Positions 20,558 to 30,031 of a DNA stretch of 64,000 bases are shown piece by piece (the stretch's first letter is position 1; every line of letters starts with the position of its first letter). Source of the DNA: Bacillus crepusculi (GTDB lineage: Bacteria; Bacillota; Bacilli; Bacillales; Bacillaceae); NCBI RefSeq assembly GCF_014764715.1, contig NZ_JACXXE010000002.1, positions 434,001 to 498,000 on the forward strand, written 5' to 3'. Below the pieces are notes generated by a model. It was not told the DNA's origin. It saw only the letters and a program-made list of their open reading frames with translations, and ran no database searches. The position numbers were made by a program, and so were the translations under genes.

Positions 20558-21445
20558 ATGAATACGTACAAACAAGATGATATTCAGCTTGTGATTATTA
20601 CAGGAATGTCAGGTGCGGGGAAAACCGTTGCCATTCAAAGCTTTGAAGACTTAGGTTACTTCTGTGTGGATAACTTACCGCCATCACTTTTACCGAAGTT
20701 TCTAGAGCTCATGAAGGAATCGAATTCAAAAATGAGCAAGGTAGCCCTTGTGATGGATTTGCGCGGCCGCGAATTCTTTGATAGCTTAGTTGCTGCCTTA
20801 GATGATATGAGTGATATCGGCTGGATTACACCAAGGATTCTATTTTTAGACGCAAACGATAAGGTGCTTGTCTCAAGATACAAAGAAACGAGACGTTCGC
20901 ATCCTCTTGCGACAACAGGACTGCCGCTCGAAGGTATTGCAATGGAGCGTGAGCTGCTAGAGGAGTTGAAAGGCCGGTCTCAAATGATTTTTGATACGTC
21001 GGATCTGAAACCAAAACAGCTTCGAGAAAAAATTGTCACGCACTTTGCCACCAATCAAGGGCAAGTGTTTACAGTGAATGTCATGTCCTTTGGCTTTAAA
21101 TATGGCCTGCCGATTGATGCTGATCTTGTATTTGATGTAAGGTTCTTGCCAAACCCTTACTATATTGAGAGCATGCGTCCACAGACTGGAAACGATGAAG
21201 AAGTGCGCTCCTATGTGATGAAATGGAGTGAAACGCAAAAGTTCACAGAGAAATTAATTGATCTTCTCAGCTTTATGCTTCCGTCCTATAAACGAGAAGG
21301 AAAAAGTCAACTTGTGATCGCCATTGGCTGTACGGGCGGCCAGCATCGATCTGTGACGCTCGCTAACTATTTAGCGGAGTATTTTAAAAACGATTACTAT
21401 ACACATGTCACTCACCGGGACATTGAAAAGAGAAGCAAAAAATAG
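20558..21445 (+). CDS. rapZ: RNase adapter / nucleotide-binding protein RapZ (YvcJ)
   Basis: P-loop protein of the RapZ/YvcJ family: in E. coli an adapter that directs RNase E to the sRNA GlmZ; in B. subtilis it binds and hydrolyses nucleotides and affects competence. The 295-residue protein has Walker A GMSGAGKT near residue 17, the DLRGREFF segment near 68, and the C-terminal [13 protein letters not shown] with [14 protein letters not shown] 20558 is preceded by AAGGAGAGGG; an ATG at 20522 lies before that site and is rejected. It abuts mgfK with no gap. Confidence 0.93.
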   Translation: MNTYKQDDIQLVIITGMSGAGKTVAIQSFEDLGYFCVDNLPPSLLPKFLELMKESNSKMSKVALVMDLRGREFFDSLVAALDDMSDIGWITPRILFLDANDKVLVSRYKETRRSHPLATTGLPLEGIAMERELLEELKGRSQMIFDTSDLKPKQLREKIVTHFATNQGQVFTVNVMSFGFKYGLPIDADLVFDVRFLPNPYYIESMRPQTGNDEEVRSYVMKWSETQKFTEKLIDLLSFMLPSYKREGKSQLVIAIGCTGGQHRSVTLANYLAEYFKNDYYTHVTHRDIEKRSKK

Positions 21446-22405
21446 ATGACGACATTACCAAAGGTGGTCATTCTTGGCGGTGGTACTGGCTTATCTGTTT
21501 TGCTCAGAGGGCTAAAAACAAAGCCAGTAGATATTACAGCCATTGTTACGGTTGCTGATGACGGAGGCAGTTCAGGCAGACTGCGCCACGATTTGAATAT
21601 CCCGCCTCCAGGCGATATTCGAAACGTCCTTGCGGCTCTCTCTGATGTGGAACCGCTTGTGGAAGATTTATTTCAGCACCGTTTTAACAAAGGGAATGAC
21701 TTAACAGGCCACTCTCTCGGCAATCTCATTCTTGCGGCGATGACAAATATAACCGGTGACTTTTTTCATGCCGTCACAGAAATGAGCAAGGTCTTAAATG
21801 TGAGAGGGAAAGTATTGCCAGCAGCGAATTCAAGTGTTGTTCTTCATGCAGAATTAGAAAATGGGCAAGTGGTAACAGGAGAATCCAAAATCCCTACTTA
21901 CGGGGAAAGGATTAAACGAGTCTTCCTCACACCCGATACGATTGAGCCGCTTCAAGAATCCATTCAAGTCATTCGTGAGGCTGATTTGATCGTCATTGGA
22001 CCTGGCAGCTTGTATACGAGTATTTTGCCGAACTTGCTTGTACCGCATATTGGAGAAGAAGTGATTCGCGCTAAGGCGAAAAAAGTGTATATTTGCAATG
22101 TCATGACGCAGCCGGGGGAAACGCTTTCCTACAGTGCAGCTGATCATGTGCAGGCTTTAAACGATCATATGGATCGACCATTCATTGATACCATTTTTGT
22201 GAACAATAAAGAAATTCCAGAAGAAATCAGAGCAAAGTATGCAGAGGAACAGGCGCAGCCTGTACAGTTCGACATAGGTGCACTTAAAGCAATGGGACTG
22301 GAAGTCATCCCTGGGGAAATCATTACATATGACCAGAATGTGATTCGTCACGACACGCTCAAAGTAGCCTCGCTGCTCGTCGACCTGCTGCATCAGAAAA
22401 AATAG
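21446..22405 (+). CDS. mgfK: Gluconeogenesis factor MgfK (YvcK)
   Basis: Needed in B. subtilis for growth on gluconeogenic carbon sources and for normal shape; binds UDP-sugars and is related to CofD (2-phospho-lactate transferase). The 319-residue protein begins [18 protein letters not shown] and has [13 protein letters not shown] near residue 35, [11 protein letters not shown] near 88, and [15 protein letters not shown] near 185. The ATG follows the rapZ stop directly, with the ribosome site inside rapZ. Confidence 0.94.
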   Translation: MTTLPKVVILGGGTGLSVLLRGLKTKPVDITAIVTVADDGGSSGRLRHDLNIPPPGDIRNVLAALSDVEPLVEDLFQHRFNKGNDLTGHSLGNLILAAMTNITGDFFHAVTEMSKVLNVRGKVLPAANSSVVLHAELENGQVVTGESKIPTYGERIKRVFLTPDTIEPLQESIQVIREADLIVIGPGSLYTSILPNLLVPHIGEEVIRAKAKKVYICNVMTQPGETLSYSAADHVQALNDHMDRPFIDTIFVNNKEIPEEIRAKYAEEQAQPVQFDIGALKAMGLEVIPGEIITYDQNVIRHDTLKVASLLVDLLHQKK

Positions 22406-22422
22406 GAATGGGGGTGGCAAGG

Positions 22423-23373
22423 ATGTCATTTGCATCCGAAACAAAAAAAGAGCTGACTAATCTGGACGTGAAGGACTGCTGCTCAAAAGCAGAGCTTTCT
22501 GCCCTCATCCGTATGAACGGTTCATTATCTTTCTCTAATCGAAAATTGATTTTAGATATACAGACAGAGAACGCAGCCATTGCAAGACGTATTTATACGC
22601 TGCTCAAAAGGAAATATGATGTGACAGTCGAGCTGCTCGTCCGTAAGAAAATGAGATTAAAAAAGAATAATGTGTATATTGTCAGACTGGTAGAACGAGC
22701 GAAAACGATTTTAGAGGATTTGAAAATATTAGGTGAACAATTTGTATTTGAGCGCAATATTTCAGAGGAGCTTGTGAAGAAAAGATGCTGCAAGCGCTCC
22801 TATATGAGAGGTGCTTTTTTAGCAGGCGGTTCTGTGAATAATCCTGAAACGTCTTCCTATCACCTTGAGATTTTTTCATTATATAAAGAACATAACGATG
22901 CCCTTTGTGAGCTGATGAATCAATTTCATCTGAACAGTAAAACACTTGAGCGTAAAAAAGGATATATTACGTACATGAAAGAAGCCGAAAAAATTACGGA
23001 ATTTCTAAGTGTTGTCGGTGCCCATAACTCATTACTTCGCTTTGAAGACGTGCGAATCGTCCGCGATATGAGGAATTCCGTAAACCGGCTCGTCAATTGT
23101 GAAACAGCAAACTTGAATAAAACGATTGGTGCCTCACTGCGTCAGGTCGAAAACATTCAATTCATTGATGAAAAAATTGGACTTGATGCGCTGCCGGATA
23201 AGCTGCGTGAAATTGCTAAACTGCGCGTCGACTATCAAGAGGTCACGCTAAAGGAACTTGGCGAAATGGTGGAAAGCGGAAAGATCAGCAAATCAGGCAT
23301 TAACCACCGTTTAAGAAAGCTAGATCAAATCGCAGAACAATTACGAAACGGACAAGCTGTTACACTCAAATAG
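22423..23373 (+). CDS. whiA: WhiA (cell division / DNA-binding protein)
   Basis: Homologue of the Streptomyces sporulation regulator WhiA; in B. subtilis it binds the nucleoid and influences cell division and chromosome segregation. The 316-residue protein has an N-terminal LAGLIDADG homing-endonuclease-like fold ([20 protein letters not shown], residues ~127-146) without catalytic acids, and a C-terminal helix-turn-helix ([20 protein letters not shown], ~280-299). ATG 22423 has GGGGGTGG upstream and gives the known B. subtilis length; the ATG at 22408 has no ribosome site. Confidence 0.95.
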   Translation: MSFASETKKELTNLDVKDCCSKAELSALIRMNGSLSFSNRKLILDIQTENAAIARRIYTLLKRKYDVTVELLVRKKMRLKKNNVYIVRLVERAKTILEDLKILGEQFVFERNISEELVKKRCCKRSYMRGAFLAGGSVNNPETSSYHLEIFSLYKEHNDALCELMNQFHLNSKTLERKKGYITYMKEAEKITEFLSVVGAHNSLLRFEDVRIVRDMRNSVNRLVNCETANLNKTIGASLRQVENIQFIDEKIGLDALPDKLREIAKLRVDYQEVTLKELGEMVESGKISKSGINHRLRKLDQIAEQLRNGQAVTLK

Positions 23374-23399
23374 GGAAATAAAAAAGGGAGGCAGATCAT

Positions 23400-23657
23400 A
23401 TGGTGGAAAAAACGGTCACCATTCAGCTGAAAACAGGTTTGCAGGCACGGCCAGCTGCTTTGTTCGTACAAGAAGCCAATCGCTTTGGTGCTGATATTTT
23501 TCTAGAGAAGGATGGAAAGAAGGTCAATGCGAAGAGCATTATGGGTCTCATGAGCCTTGCGATCAGCTCTGGAGTCACGATCAAGCTGATTGCAGATGGT
23601 GCAGATGAAGAGGAAGCCATTAAGGCATTAACAGATTTTATCAATCAAGAAAACTGA
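23400..23657 (+). CDS. crh: Catabolite repression HPr-like protein Crh
   Basis: HPr paralogue that acts in regulation only: P-Ser46-Crh is a CcpA co-repressor. The 85-residue protein keeps Ser46 (AKSIMGLMSL), the HprK/P target, but has Gln15 (TGLQARPAA) where HPr has the His15 that accepts phosphate from Enzyme I. This substitution is the defining mark of Crh. It is last in the yvcI-crh cluster, and its kinase HprK is encoded at 1834. Confidence 0.97.
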   Translation: MVEKTVTIQLKTGLQARPAALFVQEANRFGADIFLEKDGKKVNAKSIMGLMSLAISSGVTIKLIADGADEEEAIKALTDFINQEN

Positions 23658-23682
23658 GTCTCTTTACAGGCTCAGTTTTTTT
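23651..23682 (+). terminator. Terminator overlapping the crh stop codon
   Basis: AAACTGAG (23651-23658) and CTCAGTTT (23671-23678) form an 8-base stem with a 12-base loop, then T residues. The 5' arm contains the crh TGA. Confidence 0.8.
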
Positions 23683-23696
23683 AGGAGGGAATGTAC

Positions 23697-24440
23697 ATGA
23701 TTCAATCAGCCTTTTTACAGAAGATTGGATACGAAGGTCAGTCTATCACATTTGATGACTTGCCTGCTTTATTAAAAAAGATGGCGTATACGTTTCCATT
23801 TGAAAACCGATCTGTGCTGAACAAACACTCCTACGGCTTGGATCAAGAAGGGTTGAAACAGCATCTTCTTGAAGGAAAAAGAGGGGGACTTTGTTATGAC
23901 CTCAATCCTCTCTTATATCATGTGCTAAAAGAGGCAGGGCTTGCTGTACAGCTCGTTCAAGGAACCGTGTATAACAAAGAAGCGGAGAAGTGGGCGATTG
24001 ATGGAACGCATGTAGCCATCGTCCTTACACATCACAACGAGCGCTTCCTTATTGATGCAGGATTTGGTGTGAATTTACCTCTTCAGCCCATCCCTTTTAC
24101 AGGTGAATGGGTGGAAGCACCGTCCATTCGTTTTCGCGTCAAAGCAGAGGAAACCGAAAAAGGGACACATCTGATCCAATTGGACAGGGGAGAAGGCACT
24201 GAAACAGGCTATGCTTTTACATTGAAGGAAGTCAATGAGCATATATTGGTTCAAATGAGGCAGGAAATTTATGAAAATGAAGCCTCTCCTTTTAATAAAA
24301 GACCGCTTGCATCCAAACTGACACCAACAGGGCGTGTGGTCGTGACAGAGGATCATGTCACGATACATGAACAGGAAGAAGTATTGAAGAAACCACTCTC
24401 ACAACCGTTTGAGGAGTACGTACAAAAATTGCTTTCGTAA
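23697..24440 (+). CDS. nat: Arylamine N-acetyltransferase (YvcN-like)
   Basis: Transfers acetyl from acetyl-CoA to arylamines and hydrazines. The 247-residue protein has the Cys-His-Asp triad: Cys in KRGGLCYDLNPL (~residue 66), His in IDGTHVAIVL (~105), and Asp in FLIDAGFGVN (~120). Two in-frame ATGs lie close together; the second (23697) is 7 bases from AGGAGGG, while the first (23691) is only one base from it. Position after crh matches B. subtilis yvcN. Confidence 0.9.
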   Translation: MIQSAFLQKIGYEGQSITFDDLPALLKKMAYTFPFENRSVLNKHSYGLDQEGLKQHLLEGKRGGLCYDLNPLLYHVLKEAGLAVQLVQGTVYNKEAEKWAIDGTHVAIVLTHHNERFLIDAGFGVNLPLQPIPFTGEWVEAPSIRFRVKAEETEKGTHLIQLDRGEGTETGYAFTLKEVNEHILVQMRQEIYENEASPFNKRPLASKLTPTGRVVVTEDHVTIHEQEEVLKKPLSQPFEEYVQKLLS

Positions 24441-24448
24441 ACAATATG

Positions 24449-24485
24449 AAAAGACAGCCCGCTTCGAAATCGGCCTGTCTTTTTT
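24449..24485. terminator. Bidirectional terminator between nat and binase genes
   Basis: AAAAGACAG-CCCG and CGGC-CTGTCTTTT pair with one C-C mismatch; A-run on the left and T-run on the right serve both convergent genes. Confidence 0.8.
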
Positions 24486-24491
24486 CATTCA

Positions 24492-24980
24492 TTAACGAAT
24501 ACGTGTAAATGTCGCATAGTGGTCTGTTGTTTTATAAATGAGCCAGTCACTCGAATACACGAGGCGATCAGCATTACGGAAGCCGGAGACGTAGTTGATA
24601 TCGGCCTCACGCCATGTTCGGCCGCTTGCTGAAGGAAGGCGTCCCTCCCGGTTAGAGAAAACATCTCCACCAATGCTTTTACCTGGTGCAACCTCCGCTA
24701 GATTACCCTTTGATGCTACCCATCCGAGAGCACTTGCTTGTGATTTTGTGATGTAGTTATCAGGCAGTCGTTTGTAGCGAATTAAATAATCTGCTACGCC
24801 ATCAAAGGTATTAATGACGGCAAGGGTACGCACATCTGATGCAAGTTGAATAGAAGCTGTTTCACTTGTGGCTGTTGGTGTAAGGGGTGTTTCTGCATGA
24901 GCTTGCTGCGGGATAAATCCAGAAAACAGAATAGCAGCGATCAGAGCGAGCGTAGTAAAAATCGAACCAAATCTTTTCAT
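24492..24980 (-). CDS. Secreted guanyl-preferring ribonuclease (binase)
   Basis: Extracellular RNase of the N1/T1 family, the B. pumilus-group counterpart of barnase. The 162-residue precursor has a signal peptide ending at QQAHA (~residue 29), a short pro-segment to about 53, and a 109-residue mature enzyme beginning AVINTFDGVADYL. The catalytic general base Glu (SGRTWREADI) and acid His (TTDHYATF) are present, with the closing TRIR. ATG 24980 lies 6 bases from AGGAGG. No barstar-type inhibitor gene is adjacent. As remembered, the mature sequence looks essentially identical to published binase, which supports the species-group assignment. A PhoP-like repeat lies upstream. Confidence 0.95.
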   Translation of the reverse strand: MKRFGSIFTTLALIAAILFSGFIPQQAHAETPLTPTATSETASIQLASDVRTLAVINTFDGVADYLIRYKRLPDNYITKSQASALGWVASKGNLAEVAPGKSIGGDVFSNREGRLPSASGRTWREADINYVSGFRNADRLVYSSDWLIYKTTDHYATFTRIR

Positions 24981-25037
24981 CTTCATCCTCCTAGTAAGGA
25001 AATTGGATGCCATCCTCTTGATGCTTGTCTACCTCAT

Positions 25038-25069
25038 ATTATAGCACCCGCATATGAAGAGAATGTAAA
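25038..25069 (-). promoter_or_regulatory. Binase promoter with possible Pho box
   Basis: On the reverse strand TATAAT (25043-25038) is preceded by TTTACA-N5-TTCATA (25069-25053), resembling two PhoP half-sites (TTAACA-like, 11-base period). Phosphate control of the B. intermedius binase gene is established; this box assignment is by eye. Confidence 0.5.
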
Positions 25070-25127
25070 GAATCAGGAGATTGGCGAAAATGAGGCTTTT
25101 CTCCCGATTCCATTCTGATGAAATAAA

Positions 25128-25151
25128 TAAAAAGACGCAGTCCGCTGCGCC
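25128..25151 (-). terminator. Terminator of yvcT
   Basis: Reverse strand GGCGCAG-CGGA-CTGCGTC followed by TTTTTATT, just past the yvcT stop. Confidence 0.88.
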
Positions 25152-25159
25152 TTTTCCAT

Positions 25160-26140
25160 TTAAGATGAGGCTAGCTCCTTCACAACATCAACAGAAGCCT
25201 TGCCGTCAATTCCATGAAGCACATTATGAATGGCTCGTTTTAGCATGAGGTCTCTTGTTGTTTCGGTGGCGGAACCGATGTGAGGGGCAAGAGTGACATT
25301 GTTCATCTCTTTGAACGGATGATCTTCCTGAAGCGGCTCTTGTTCATATACATCAAGACCTGCGCCTTTGATCCATCCCTCCTGAAGCGCTTGAATGAGG
25401 CTTTTTTCATCCACTGTTTTCCCGCGAGAAATGTTCACGAATAAAGCGGTTTGCTTCATTAACTTCAATTCTCGTTCCCCAATCATATGATACGTTTCAT
25501 CGGTCAGTGGTGTGATCAGCACAATGATATCGGCTTGCTTTAGCAGGTCATCAAGTGTGCAATATACAGCGCCGTATGCCGATTCGGCTTTTTCATTCCG
25601 GCTTCGGTTATGATAGAGGACGTTCATATCAAAACCAAGTGCTGCCCTTTTGGCTACCTGCTCTCCGATACGACCCATGCCAATAATGCCAAGCGTTTGA
25701 TGATGAACATCAATGCCAAATATATCTTCTTCCTGTACAAATTTCGTCCATTTTCCCTCGCGGATAAAACGATCAAGCTCGGCAATTCTTCTTGCAGACG
25801 AGAGAATGAGCGAAAAGGCAAGGTCAGCAACGGTATGGTCAAGCGTATAAGGAGTGTGCGTACCGATCACGCCTCTTTGTCTCATCGCTTCTATATCGAA
25901 GTTGTCATAGCCGACAGAGTTATTGCTCACCACCTTGAGTTTTGGTGCGTGATCTAATAGCTCCTGATCAATTTTTGTTCCAGATGTTAAAAGCCCATCA
26001 GCCTTCTGCAGCTTCTCAAATAAAATATCTCTTGGGATGGGGTCCTTTGATTGCCATACCTCGTATGTACAATGTTCCTTGAGCATGTCTTCAAATGAGG
26101 CAGGTAAGGGTTTGGCGACAAAAATATGTGGTTTCATCAT
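25160..26140 (-). CDS. yvcT: 2-hydroxyacid dehydrogenase (glyoxylate/2-ketogluconate reductase group), YvcT
   Basis: NAD(P)H-dependent reductase of 2-oxoacids. The 326-residue protein has the D-isomer-specific fold: GYDNFD near residue 78, the Rossmann loop [16 protein letters not shown] near 148, [12 protein letters not shown] with the substrate Arg near 233, and [12 protein letters not shown] with the catalytic His near 287. ATG 26140 is 7 bases from AAGGAG; three start-like codons (TTG, ATG, ATG) are adjacent. Gene order yvcT-yvdA matches B. subtilis. Confidence 0.9.
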   Translation of the reverse strand: MMKPHIFVAKPLPASFEDMLKEHCTYEVWQSKDPIPRDILFEKLQKADGLLTSGTKIDQELLDHAPKLKVVSNNSVGYDNFDIEAMRQRGVIGTHTPYTLDHTVADLAFSLILSSARRIAELDRFIREGKWTKFVQEEDIFGIDVHHQTLGIIGMGRIGEQVAKRAALGFDMNVLYHNRSRNEKAESAYGAVYCTLDDLLKQADIIVLITPLTDETYHMIGERELKLMKQTALFVNISRGKTVDEKSLIQALQEGWIKGAGLDVYEQEPLQEDHPFKEMNNVTLAPHIGSATETTRDLMLKRAIHNVLHGIDGKASVDVVKELASS

Positions 26141-26329
26141 CAACTCGCTCCTTTCACATGGTCATCGTTCTCCTTTCATTATAAAGCAACCATTCTGGCA
26201 GTACACGTTTGAATATGAGCTGCTCAATATTTAATATACTGAAATAAACGGAAATTTAGTGAAAAAGATAATTCATAAGCCATCTGATGTATTTTCACTA
26301 TGTAGAAAAAAGAGAGATTAGTAGATGGG

Positions 26330-26540
26330 ACTTAGAAAAACGCCGGTTTTTTGAGAGATTATCTGACAAACCGGAAAATAGAACGAGACTTTTTGATAGA
26401 AAATTTATTATATTTGAAATGTATTAAACGGGACGGCCATTTTCTACTAAACCATTTCATCGTCTTTTGATGAAATGAAAACAATCGCTTAAAGGAGCAG
26501 GCCGCCTATCCCTTACACTGAAGCGGAACTCGAGTCAAAA
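26330..26540 (+). other. Structured leader upstream of the yvdAB operon (possible cis-regulatory RNA)
   Basis: The 548-base gap 26141-26688 contains no gene. Three nested or successive pairings are visible: CCGGTTT (26343-26349) with AAACCGG (26368-26374); a bent stem GGGA-CGGCC (26430-26438) with GGCCG (26500-26504) plus TCCC (26509-26512); and inside it CATTTCATC / GATGAAATG (26453-26461 / 26469-26477), perfect over 9 bases. I do not recognise a known riboswitch class in it. It leads into a terminator-like hairpin at 26543-26597. The mapping of a transcription start is missing. Confidence 0.4.
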
Positions 26541-26542
26541 TA

Positions 26543-26597
26543 GAGAAAATGCTTACATATTCTCTCATCATTTTCTCATTTTTTTCTTTTTTTTCTA
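26543..26597 (+). terminator. Attenuator-like hairpin before yvdA
   Basis: GAGAAAATG (26543-26551) pairs perfectly with CATTTTCTC (26569-26577), followed by a long T-rich run. A competing smaller hairpin (AGAGAA-aATG-CTTA-CAT-aTTCTCT, 26542-26565) uses the same left arm, so the two exclude each other. It lies 110 bases before the gene, so it could act as an attenuator. Confidence 0.5.
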
Positions 26598-26688
26598 TCA
26601 TTTTTCTTCTCTATGCTTGAGAACACACGAAAGAAAAGGAGGACAGGCAGGGGCTTACGCTACTTAAAAAAAGATGGGAGATGGCAAG

Positions 26689-27270
26689 ATGGGTTCAAAA
26701 TTAGAACAGATTCTTCAGCACAATTCAGAGTTTGTGAAAGAGAAACATTATGAGCCTTACAAAGCGGGGAAATTTCCTGAAAAGAAACTCGTCATATTAA
26801 CTTGTATGGATACACGTCTTTTGGAATTATTGCCGCAATCCATGGGGCTGCGTAACGGTGATGCCAAGATCATTAAAAATGCCGGAGCTATCGTCACACA
26901 CCCTTTCGGCAGTGTGATGCGAAGTATATTACTAGCCATATATGAGCTGAAAGCAGAGGAAGTATGCATTGTGGGACATCATGAATGCGGAATGGCAGGT
27001 CTTGCGGCAGATCCTTTACTTGAAAAGGCAAAAGCACGCGGAATCGAAGAGAAATGTTTGAGCATTGTGAAAAACTCAGGGGTTGATTTAAAGGGGTGGC
27101 TGACAGGCTTTGATTCAGTAGAAGAAAGCGTGTCCCAAAGTGTGAAATTAGTCAAAGATCATCCACTGATGCCAAATGATGTGGCTGTTCATGGACTTGT
27201 CATTCATCCAGCAACAGGAAAGCTAGATGTCGTTGTGAAAGATCAACAGATTGACGTGCAGTATACCTAA
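26689..27270 (+). CDS. yvdA: Beta-carbonic anhydrase, YvdA
   Basis: Zinc enzyme for reversible hydration of CO2 to bicarbonate. The 193-residue protein has the zinc ligands and catalytic dyad in TCMDTR (Cys-x-Asp-x-Arg, ~residue 38-43) and VGHHECGM (His-x2-Cys, ~95), plus NAGAIVTHPFGSVMRS near 65. ATG 26689 has GGGAG 8 bases upstream; an ATG at 26674 has none. It is followed within 37 bases by a SulP transporter, so the pair probably handles bicarbonate uptake or balance. A long structured leader precedes it. Confidence 0.88.
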   Translation: MGSKLEQILQHNSEFVKEKHYEPYKAGKFPEKKLVILTCMDTRLLELLPQSMGLRNGDAKIIKNAGAIVTHPFGSVMRSILLAIYELKAEEVCIVGHHECGMAGLAADPLLEKAKARGIEEKCLSIVKNSGVDLKGWLTGFDSVEESVSQSVKLVKDHPLMPNDVAVHGLVIHPATGKLDVVVKDQQIDVQYT

Positions 27271-27307
27271 ATCATCTACACATACTTGAAGGAGGCCAAC
27301 ACATACC

Positions 27308-28927
27308 ATGCGTTTTTATGGAAGATTTGAAGGTTATGATACATCAAAGTTTAGACGTGATTTAATCGCTGGGCTTGTCGTGGGCGTTGTGGCAATTCCT
27401 TTAGGCATGGCATTTGCCATTGCATCTGGTGTCGGACCAGAATATGGATTGTACACAGTCATCGTTGCCGGCATTTTGATTTCATTGTTTGGTGGTTCAA
27501 AGTATCAGATTGGCGGGCCTACAGGGGCATTTGTTCCGATTTTATTCGGGATTGTCAGCCAGTACGGTGTTGAAAATTTGCTCATTGCTGGTTTTATGGC
27601 AGGCTGTATACTTGTGTTATTCGGCATATTCAAGCTAGGAAAGCTCATGAAATTTATTCCTCGTCCGGTTATCATCGGCTTTACTGCTGGCATCGCTGTC
27701 ATTATTTTTTCAGGACAGATTGCCAATTTCCTCGGATTAAAGGGTGTTGAAAAGCATGAAAGCTTTTTCCTCAATATGAGAGAAATCGTGGTCCATCTCG
27801 GTACCACAAATCGTCTCGCTGTCATCACAGCCGTCATCGGGCTCATCGTGATTTTGGCGGCACAAAAATACATTCCCAAAATACCTGGTGCTCTATTAGG
27901 TCTACTCGTTTCAACGTTTCTAGCTGTTCTCTTTTTCCAAGGACAGGTTGAAACGATTGGCTCTGCATATGGTGAAATCCCTCGTCAGCTGCCAAGCTTT
28001 GCTTTTCCTGAATTGACGATTGAAAAAATGCTTTACTTGCTGCCTCCAGCGATTGTCATTGCACTTTTAGGCGGAGTGGAATCGATCTTGTCCGCCATGG
28101 TCGCTGACAATATGAAAGGCTCTAAACATGACAGCAACAAGGAGCTCATCGGGCAAGGAATCGCCAATATGGCGGCACCGCTTTTCGGAGGAATTCCGGC
28201 GACTGGAGCGATTGCCCGTACGGCAACGAACATTAAAAATGGCGGAGCAAGTCCGATTTCTGGTGTCGTGCATGGCGTCGTTGTACTGCTTATCTTAATG
28301 CTATTTGCGCCATATGCGTCGATGATTCCACTTGCTGCTATGGCACCGATCTTAATGTTTGTTGCATGGAATATGAGTGAAAGAAAAGAATTTATCAATA
28401 TTGTGAAAGTGAAAAATGCGGATTCACTTGTCCTAGTCGTGACCTTCCTGTTAACAGTCATTGGTGACTTGATTATTGGCGTCACCGCAGGTCTCATTTT
28501 AGCATTTATCGCCTTTATTAAAAAAATGAGCCAGACGACCAGCATTCATACAAATGTCGCTGTTTCCCAAATAGAAACGGCAGCGACTTTAGAAAAACAC
28601 GATCAGAAAGGGATCAGTATGTATTCCATTGAAGGACCACTGTTTTTCGGGACAACAGATTCATTGGAAAATTCCATTTTGGACCATGTTCAGACAAAGC
28701 CGAAAACGCTCATCCTGCTCATGAATAAAGTCAATTATATGGATACATCAGCAGAAGCAGTCCTGATGAACATCTCCAATCGTTTAAAGCATCATAATGG
28801 TAAACTAATGATTGTTGGGCTTCAATCACAGCCAAAGGAGCTTTTGCATCGTACGGGTCTTTTCCATCATATTGGAAAGCAGCATTTCTTTGAACGAACG
28901 GATGATATCTCCCCGCAGCAGCTATAA
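27308..28927 (+). CDS. yvdB: SulP-family anion transporter with STAS domain, YvdB
   Basis: A 539-residue membrane transporter: ten or more hydrophobic segments (residues ~20-400), including the SulP signatures ALVVGVVAIPLGMAFAIASG-like region near 20 and KYQIGGPTGAFVPILFG near 65, followed by a cytoplasmic STAS domain (~430-530; MDTSAEAVLMN). SulP proteins carry sulfate, bicarbonate or related anions; the adjacent carbonic anhydrase favours bicarbonate. AAGGAGG lies about 13 bases before the ATG, longer than usual spacing. Ends at a bidirectional terminator. Confidence 0.9.
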   Translation: MRFYGRFEGYDTSKFRRDLIAGLVVGVVAIPLGMAFAIASGVGPEYGLYTVIVAGILISLFGGSKYQIGGPTGAFVPILFGIVSQYGVENLLIAGFMAGCILVLFGIFKLGKLMKFIPRPVIIGFTAGIAVIIFSGQIANFLGLKGVEKHESFFLNMREIVVHLGTTNRLAVITAVIGLIVILAAQKYIPKIPGALLGLLVSTFLAVLFFQGQVETIGSAYGEIPRQLPSFAFPELTIEKMLYLLPPAIVIALLGGVESILSAMVADNMKGSKHDSNKELIGQGIANMAAPLFGGIPATGAIARTATNIKNGGASPISGVVHGVVVLLILMLFAPYASMIPLAAMAPILMFVAWNMSERKEFINIVKVKNADSLVLVVTFLLTVIGDLIIGVTAGLILAFIAFIKKMSQTTSIHTNVAVSQIETAATLEKHDQKGISMYSIEGPLFFGTTDSLENSILDHVQTKPKTLILLMNKVNYMDTSAEAVLMNISNRLKHHNGKLMIVGLQSQPKELLHRTGLFHHIGKQHFFERTDDISPQQL

Positions 28928-28934
28928 GGTTGTC

Positions 28935-28970
28935 AAAAAGCACGTGACACGAAACGGTCACGTGCTTTTT
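28935..28970. terminator. Bidirectional terminator between yvdB and yvdC
   Basis: AAAAAGCACGTGAC and GTCACGTGCTTTTT are perfect 14-base arms around ACGAAACG. The yvdC stop codon lies in the right arm. Confidence 0.93.
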
Positions 28971-29299
28971 GCCTGTTCTATTTCACCAGAAAAACGTTTT
29001 GTGAGTTTCTGTTGATGGGAGGAGAAGACCTCTTCTAATGTCACATCATAGAGATCAGCTAAAACGAGTAGGTTTCCTAACACGTCCCCCATTTCTTCGA
29101 TCAGATCTTTCTTTAACTCTAGTGTCTCTTGTATTTTCTCATCAGGCCGATCACGCCCAATCTCTACGGCTCTAACGGCACGAGCGAGCTCTCCCGTTTC
29201 TTCCATAAGGAAGCCTAACCGAATAAACGGCCCGTATTGTGTCCAATGTCTCATTTCATAAAACGACTTGATCCATTTTTCCATCTCTGTTGTTTGCAT
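28958..29299 (-). CDS. yvdC: MazG-like nucleotide pyrophosphohydrolase, YvdC
   Basis: A 113-residue all-alpha NTP pyrophosphatase of the MazG family. The core is GFLMEETGELARAVRAVE (EExxE metal helix, ~residues 29-46) and KKDLIEEMGDVLGNLLVLAD (second metal helix with ExxD, ~63-82). Likely hydrolyses non-canonical or excess NTPs. ATG 29299 gives a length close to the family; longer in-frame extensions lack MazG sequence. It diverges from yvdD. Confidence 0.85.
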   Translation of the reverse strand: MQTTEMEKWIKSFYEMRHWTQYGPFIRLGFLMEETGELARAVRAVEIGRDRPDEKIQETLELKKDLIEEMGDVLGNLLVLADLYDVTLEEVFSSHQQKLTKRFSGEIEQAKST

Positions 29300-29435
29300 T
29301 CTCTTTATACAGCTCCTTATATGGTATTCACCTTTTGATTTTACACTATATATAGACGAAGCGGCTGTTTCTTTACAATCAATTATAGTAGAATAAGTGG
29401 GTGAAGATATCATAGAGAGAGATGGAGCTGTTCTG

Positions 29436-30014
29436 ATGAAAACGATTTGTGTGTTTGCTGGTTCGAATCCAGGTGTGAATGACATCTATAAACAAAAGGC
29501 TGTAGAGCTGGGTGCTTATATGGCAGAGAAAGGCATTCGTCTTGTATACGGCGGTTCACGAATTGGACTAATGGGTGCCATTGCAGATGAGGTATTAAAA
29601 AATGGCGGGCAAGTGATCGGGGTTATGCCAAAGGGGCTATTTCGAGGAGAGGTTGTGCATCAAGAGCTGACAGAGCTAATAGAGGTCAAAGGAATGCATG
29701 AACGAAAAGCGAAAATGAGCGAGCTGGCTGATGGATTTATTGCGATGCCAGGTGGCTTTGGTACATATGAAGAATTATTTGAGGTGCTATGCTGGGCACA
29801 AATAGGGATTCACCAAAAGCCAATTGGCTTGTATCAAGTCAATGACTATTTCAAGCCACTCATTGACATGGTGACGTTTAGTGTACAGGAAGGTTTTTCG
29901 AATGAATCACACCTACAATTGCTACATGCCTCAAGAGAGCCGGAAGAACTGATTTCACAGATGGCATCTTATCAAACACCAACTCTTCAGCAGAAATGGA
30001 CGGAGCTGTCTTAA
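29436..30014 (+). CDS. yvdD: LOG-family nucleoside-5'-monophosphate phosphoribohydrolase, YvdD
   Basis: Removes ribose-5-phosphate from nucleoside monophosphates, including cytokinin-type AMP derivatives; family of plant LOG and bacterial 'TIGR00730' proteins. The 192-residue protein starts with [10 protein letters not shown], has [16 protein letters not shown] near residue 37, and the diagnostic [10 protein letters not shown] near 110 with catalytic Arg in HERKAKM near 90. ATG 29436 has GGAG upstream. Convergent with clpP across a terminator. Confidence 0.88.
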   Translation: MKTICVFAGSNPGVNDIYKQKAVELGAYMAEKGIRLVYGGSRIGLMGAIADEVLKNGGQVIGVMPKGLFRGEVVHQELTELIEVKGMHERKAKMSELADGFIAMPGGFGTYEELFEVLCWAQIGIHQKPIGLYQVNDYFKPLIDMVTFSVQEGFSNESHLQLLHASREPEELISQMASYQTPTLQQKWTELS

Positions 30015-30031
30015 AGCAGGTGAGCAACAAA

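Noticed and set aside
26572-26635. T-rich tract as a possible low-complexity repeat
   Set aside because: Better explained as the tail of the terminator-like hairpin before yvdA.
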